DNA from: Owenia fusiformis
Taxonomy: Eukaryota; Annelida; Polychaeta; Sabellida; Oweniidae
NCBI GenBank assembly: GCA_903813345.2
Contig: CAIIXF020000007.1
Coordinates: forward strand, 19,453,564 to 19,517,563
Direction of reading: 5' to 3'
Length of the DNA: 64,000 nt
The position numbers were made by a program, and so were the translations under genes. Under the pieces are notes generated by a model. It had not been told where the DNA came from and did not search any database. It saw only the letters and a list, made by a program, of their open reading frames with translations. The stretch's first letter is position 1, and every line of letters begins with the position of its first letter. Positions 63,201 to 64,000 of the stretch are shown one piece after another.

Positions 63201-63811
63201 AATACTGTATTACCAAAGATGAAGGTTCGGTAAAGTCTCCAAAGTCAACCTTAATGAGGGCATCAGTTCCTTTCTGCATTGTGACTGTTACATTCACCAA
63301 CTGACCTATATTTACAGATTCCACGATTATACTCAATTGACAAGCAAATCCCACGTCTTTATCATTCCCTATTACATTCCAATTCATCAATTTATAATTC
63401 CAATTCATCAATTTGTTACAAATAAAGTGAAGAAATATACTAGAATAATGACCAGTTGTTTTGTAATTAAAGTTTTCCCTGGTAAGATATTATCTTAATG
63501 TTATTTCACTTGAATAATCGAAAATGATTATGAATTTCTAAATAAATCACTTTACCTGTTGCAATATGGTATGTAGGTATGTCAATACTAAGATCCTCAA
63601 TCATTCTCACAACTGTTGTGTTGATTTCGAAACTCTTTGAACTGATTTCGTTTCTTGCAGTGAAGTTAATGGTTCTATGGCCAACATCCTCCTCCTTGTA
63701 TGTGTACATTTTCTGGTACAACTGATGAATCGTCAAATCCTCTGCATACGTCGTAAATGTGTCTCCGTTGCCCATGTCCCAATCAATAAATACATTGTCG
63801 GGTATCATGAC
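35952..63811 (-). CDS. Polycystin-1-like (REJ/PLAT/channel) gene, 45 exons, 5' end off window
   Basis: Exons 5' to 3': 63811-63556, 63368-63214, 62956-62798, 62603-62349, 62134-61658, 61263-61176, 60465-60265, 60100-59580, 59474-59361, 58751-58673, 58500-58336, 56928-56740, 56342-56111, 55797-55598, 55371-55132, 54483-54242, 53285-53166, 52804-52694, 52019-51876, 50143-50056, 49837-49778, 49581-49448, 49095-48942, 48735-48614, 47809-47660, 47356-47222, 46820-46640, 45911-45756, 45505-45374, 45247-45111, 44363-44115, 43821-43651, 43237-43077, 42947-42690, 41662-41451, 41148-40883, 40639-40507, 40298-39882, 39575-39391, 39000-38733, 38487-38251, 38059-37822, 37627-37477, 36816-36675, 36253-35952. 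All have GT/AG borders and agreeing phase. The joined 2,928 residues have no stop before TAA at 35954-35952. Domain order is that of the polycystin-1 family, whose members act as membrane receptors and channel partners (PKD1, PKD1L, sea-urchin REJ). Exact subfamily is open. Confidence 0.93.
36675..38487 (-). other. Polycystin exons 41-44: channel core
   Basis: Exon 41 has a voltage-sensor-like start (VLIAELVYAIYLIYITVVM, LWNLIDIFGL). Exon 42 has KFLRLLRFNPHIALL and the fifth core helix (GFSVTLVIIFMAFASMG). Exon 43 has the pore helix and filter (FGRSVVMLYSMMLGKIDFDE). Exons 43-44 have the last helix (FFISYMVFVFFIIVNIIVGI), which crosses the splice. The order is that of PKD2/PKD1 channels. The filter has LGK where PKD2 has LGD. 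Confidence 0.9.
38733..40298 (-). other. Polycystin exons 38-40: polycystin (TOP) domain
   Basis: KEICLYFLVILLVSFIAFG is the helix before the domain. It is followed by FYQWLELTALPALY, GVPRLRQVRVKPG, an ECNKEYSYTDEENKDF segment, GGGGYVQELGRS, and WIDYYTRAVFLELTIYNPNVN. This extracellular domain caps the channel and mediates assembly in PKD2-type proteins. Confidence 0.92.
40507..41662 (-). other. Polycystin exons 35-37: central membrane helices
   Basis: LRLGPFVFTISQLWISLIG with VFPINMIIVTLFRRAAPKK, then FPYWCIYIAWVLAILAIALP and STLVIQPIKIFFIASMVAW, match the helices between PLAT and the polycystin domain. Cytosolic linkers are strongly charged (NVDSKEPVNKK, DGENIQNKSETKSNK, EGDELSEDEKRKN). 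Confidence 0.85.
42181..42700. repeat. 52-bp minisatellite overlapping a splice donor, 10 units
   Basis: Unit starts (TGTCAAGTCAT-type) lie exactly 52 bp apart at 42181, 42233, 42285, 42337, 42389, 42441, 42493, 42545, 42597 and 42649. Units vary (AACCAATCAGTACGC versus ATCTAATTAGTACGC). The last unit runs into exon 34 of the polycystin gene and contains its 5' splice site; most others carry the same CATGTG/GTACAGGTGCGTAC core on the minus strand. Confidence 0.95.
42690..43821 (-). other. Polycystin exons 32-34: PLAT domain and following helix
   Basis: YLITVNTGLRSGSATMSKIS, FVLSGSDGDTG, LDTLRVWHDNSG, WFVDKIVVEDIQT and FFLCGSWLALEEADGLIDRT follow the order of a PLAT/LH2 domain placed after the first membrane helix, as in all polycystin-1 proteins. 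The domain is cytosolic and binds lipids or proteins in relatives. Exon 34 then enters the second membrane helix (ITCCISILFCTMIANAMW). Its donor at 42,689 is repeated in the adjacent minisatellite. Confidence 0.9.
46053..46620. repeat. 230-bp tandem repeat, about 2.4 copies
   Basis: Copies begin CCATTGTGTAGTGTAAGGA at 46053, 46283 and 46513. The first two are nearly identical over 230 bp. The third stops at about 46,620, just before the donor of the exon 46820-46640. Open frames on both strands in it are repeat by-products. Part of the unit recurs at 15,859-15,907. Confidence 0.9.
46830..47100. repeat. Degenerate repeats and a decayed exon copy
   Basis: ACAATTGATATAT-type motifs recur four to five times. 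On the minus strand at about 47,053-47,015 an AG is followed by sequence encoding IFIKWGVTLDLD, close to IFIKWDVTLDSD at the start of exon 46820-46640. It looks like a partial duplicate of that exon. Confidence 0.65.
51063..51490. mobile_element. 428-bp PIF/Harbinger-like MITE
   Basis: Inverted ends GGCCATAAGAAGTAGATTCT continue through TTGTTTTGCGTCC at both sides (about 33 bp, near-perfect). TTA is duplicated outside (51060-51062 and 51491-51493). TTA/TAA targets are typical of PIF/Harbinger. It lies in the polycystin intron between the exons ending at 51876 and starting at 50143. Long open frames inside it are artefacts. Confidence 0.8.
52100..52235. repeat. Hairpin with GAGCGAAGCGAACGAG loop
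   Basis: GAATATCATTTTTATCTACC with GATATTGATATCTGCA forms a stem with the inverted copy on the right (GCATATATCAATATCA, GAGTAGATTAAAATGATATTC). The loop and inner stem match the centre of the 4,140-4,690 foldback. Confidence 0.75.
52244..52516. mobile_element. Inverted-repeat element with an internal tandem repeat
   Basis: Ends TTATCCTACACTTA face each other, and inverted similarity continues about 50 bp inward. Inside, GAGTATATCGTCACAATATCC-type units repeat at about 40-bp spacing (52331, 52371, about 52411). It lies directly next to the 52,100-52,235 hairpin, in a polycystin intron. Confidence 0.6.
53500..54150. mobile_element. Second copy of the 31.6-32.3 kb foldback family
   Basis: The left part (GTATGGCAAGTGATTTTAGA, CACCATGAGTACTTCC, then GGTTTTTATTAAAACAATAT) and the right end (inverse of the last motif at 54,120-54,150) pair. 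The middle (CAATGACCAAAATTATGCTG, AACAATGGATAG) matches 31,890-31,930. A frame at 53,454-53,636 is part of the repeat. It lies in the intron between polycystin exons 16 and 17. Confidence 0.7.
54242..56928 (-). other. Polycystin exons 12-16: REJ region
   Basis: FSAAASFDPDVPEGMPSELT with HWFCQ is the DPD-x-W-x-C signature of REJ modules. SLEELSTYIIRVSASVEGF and PPSGGTCAPDRPEGK follow, as in other REJ regions, then FEIMCTGWEDDDD and FTYFYPG. The region sits extracellularly between the PKD repeats and the GAIN-like part. I set exon 15 to start at 55371, not 55381, because only that acceptor keeps the frame with the strong donor of exon 14. Confidence 0.85.
56935..58300. repeat. Degenerate minisatellite interrupted by a transposon
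   Basis: Motifs such as ACAATGTATACAT, AGAACGGGCGTACTTGT and GAACATATA recur at 56,935-57,042 and again at 58,013-58,300, with a DNA element between them. The units are roughly 60-65 bp and variable. Confidence 0.6.
57044..58012 (+). mobile_element. Degenerate mariner-type transposon within the minisatellite
   Basis: TA at 57042-57043 and 58013-58014 flank inverted ends that are similar (CAGGGACTATAAAAAATGC; right end inward CAACGCGTATCAAAAAACGC). The plus strand around 57,300-57,350 encodes DLNCCDFFFWSYLR, close to the common mariner motif DLxPCDFFLWGYL. Frames are broken. The right half has diverged internal repeats (GGTACATTGAATGAAA twice). Confidence 0.7.
58336..63811 (-). other. Polycystin exons 1-11: PKD-type Ig-like repeats
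   Basis: At least five repeats carry the WDFGDG-like core of PKD domains: IDWDMGNGDTFTTY (exon 1), VDFGDFTEPS (exon 2), CDWDFGDTTTL (exon 4), VDFGDSTELTLEY (exon 5) and WTLNGAYLGEGEA (exon 8). Each is followed by an HTYTxxGxYxVxxxxxN-type strand; exon 4 HTYTTESLGEVHV and exon 5 HTYTEPGTYVITATFSN show it best. These are extracellular beta-sandwiches used for adhesion or ligand binding in the family. The start is outside the window. Confidence 0.85.
60600..60880. repeat. Double hairpin in a polycystin intron
   Basis: The outer stem pairs GAGGATCACGCGATAAAAAC and following bases (60,691-60,752) with the inverse at 60,800-60,872. A second hairpin pairs CTGTATTGCTACTGAGA (about 60,600) with TCTCAGTAGCAATACAG (about 60,675). 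GCAATACAG/CTGTATTGC recurs several times. The loop has GAAACGAGACGAAGTCGAG. Confidence 0.7.
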
Positions 63812-64000
63812 CTATAAAATATGGTAGTTTCCTTTATTATTATCATATTGTTATGCCATTTGTTGTGTTCAAACTAATACGATTGAAGATATTACAAAAT
63901 GTATCTGATTGCATATTTCCATACCATAACTAATATATGTGCATTAATCGAAAATCTGTAACAGTAATGTTACATAATATATCTGCTATATATGTAGAAT

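Overview
This window is AT-rich, intron-rich animal DNA, most likely from a marine invertebrate. The evidence is GT-AG introns throughout, a receptor-for-egg-jelly/polycystin-1-type gene, a Toll-like receptor, an SLC22 transporter, a LINE fragment, and many short DNA transposons in introns and intergenic DNA. No bacterial operon, CRISPR array or tRNA was seen. The gene set fits an echinoderm, hemichordate, lancelet or lophotrochozoan, but the sequence alone does not decide between them.

Layout, left to right. 1-210: the edge of an unrecognised minus-strand coding exon. About 210-6,700: no gene, with a large foldback repeat at 4,140-4,690. 6,779-12,310: a minus-strand SLC22-type organic ion transporter in at least nine exons, carrying two transposons in its introns. 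14,002-14,310: a possible last exon of an unknown gene with a tyrosine-rich tail. 16,477-18,785: a small inverted-repeat element and the 3' end of a LINE. 19,044-20,832: a duplicated intergenic sequence, one copy of which is split by a transposon. 22,233-24,743: a complete Toll-like receptor in a single coding exon behind a 5'UTR intron. 27,762-31,687: a two-exon DUF3419/BtaA-like SAM-dependent enzyme with an inverted-duplicated mariner in its intron and a foldback repeat over its 5' end. 34,243-35,004: two small DNA elements.

35,952 to the right edge: one very large minus-strand polycystin-1-like gene. I could join 45 consecutive exons in one open frame. Codon phase agrees at every junction, giving 8,787 nt or about 2,928 residues, with the N-terminus beyond the window. 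Protein order is PKD repeats, REJ region, helical GAIN-like region, GPS-like motif, first membrane helix, PLAT domain, further membrane helices, polycystin (TOP) domain, channel core, and a C-terminal tail with a predicted helix.

The genes do not form a pathway: they are an ion transporter, an innate immune receptor, a lipid-type enzyme and a receptor-channel. The most unusual signals are structural. A 10-copy, exactly 52-bp minisatellite repeats the splice donor of a polycystin exon. The polycystin channel has Lys where PKD2 has Asp in its selectivity filter, and its GPS lacks the cleavage tripeptide. A BtaA-like enzyme sits in an animal context. A foldback family shares a hairpin loop at two distant loci. 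Several transposon insertions can be read to the base from their target duplications.
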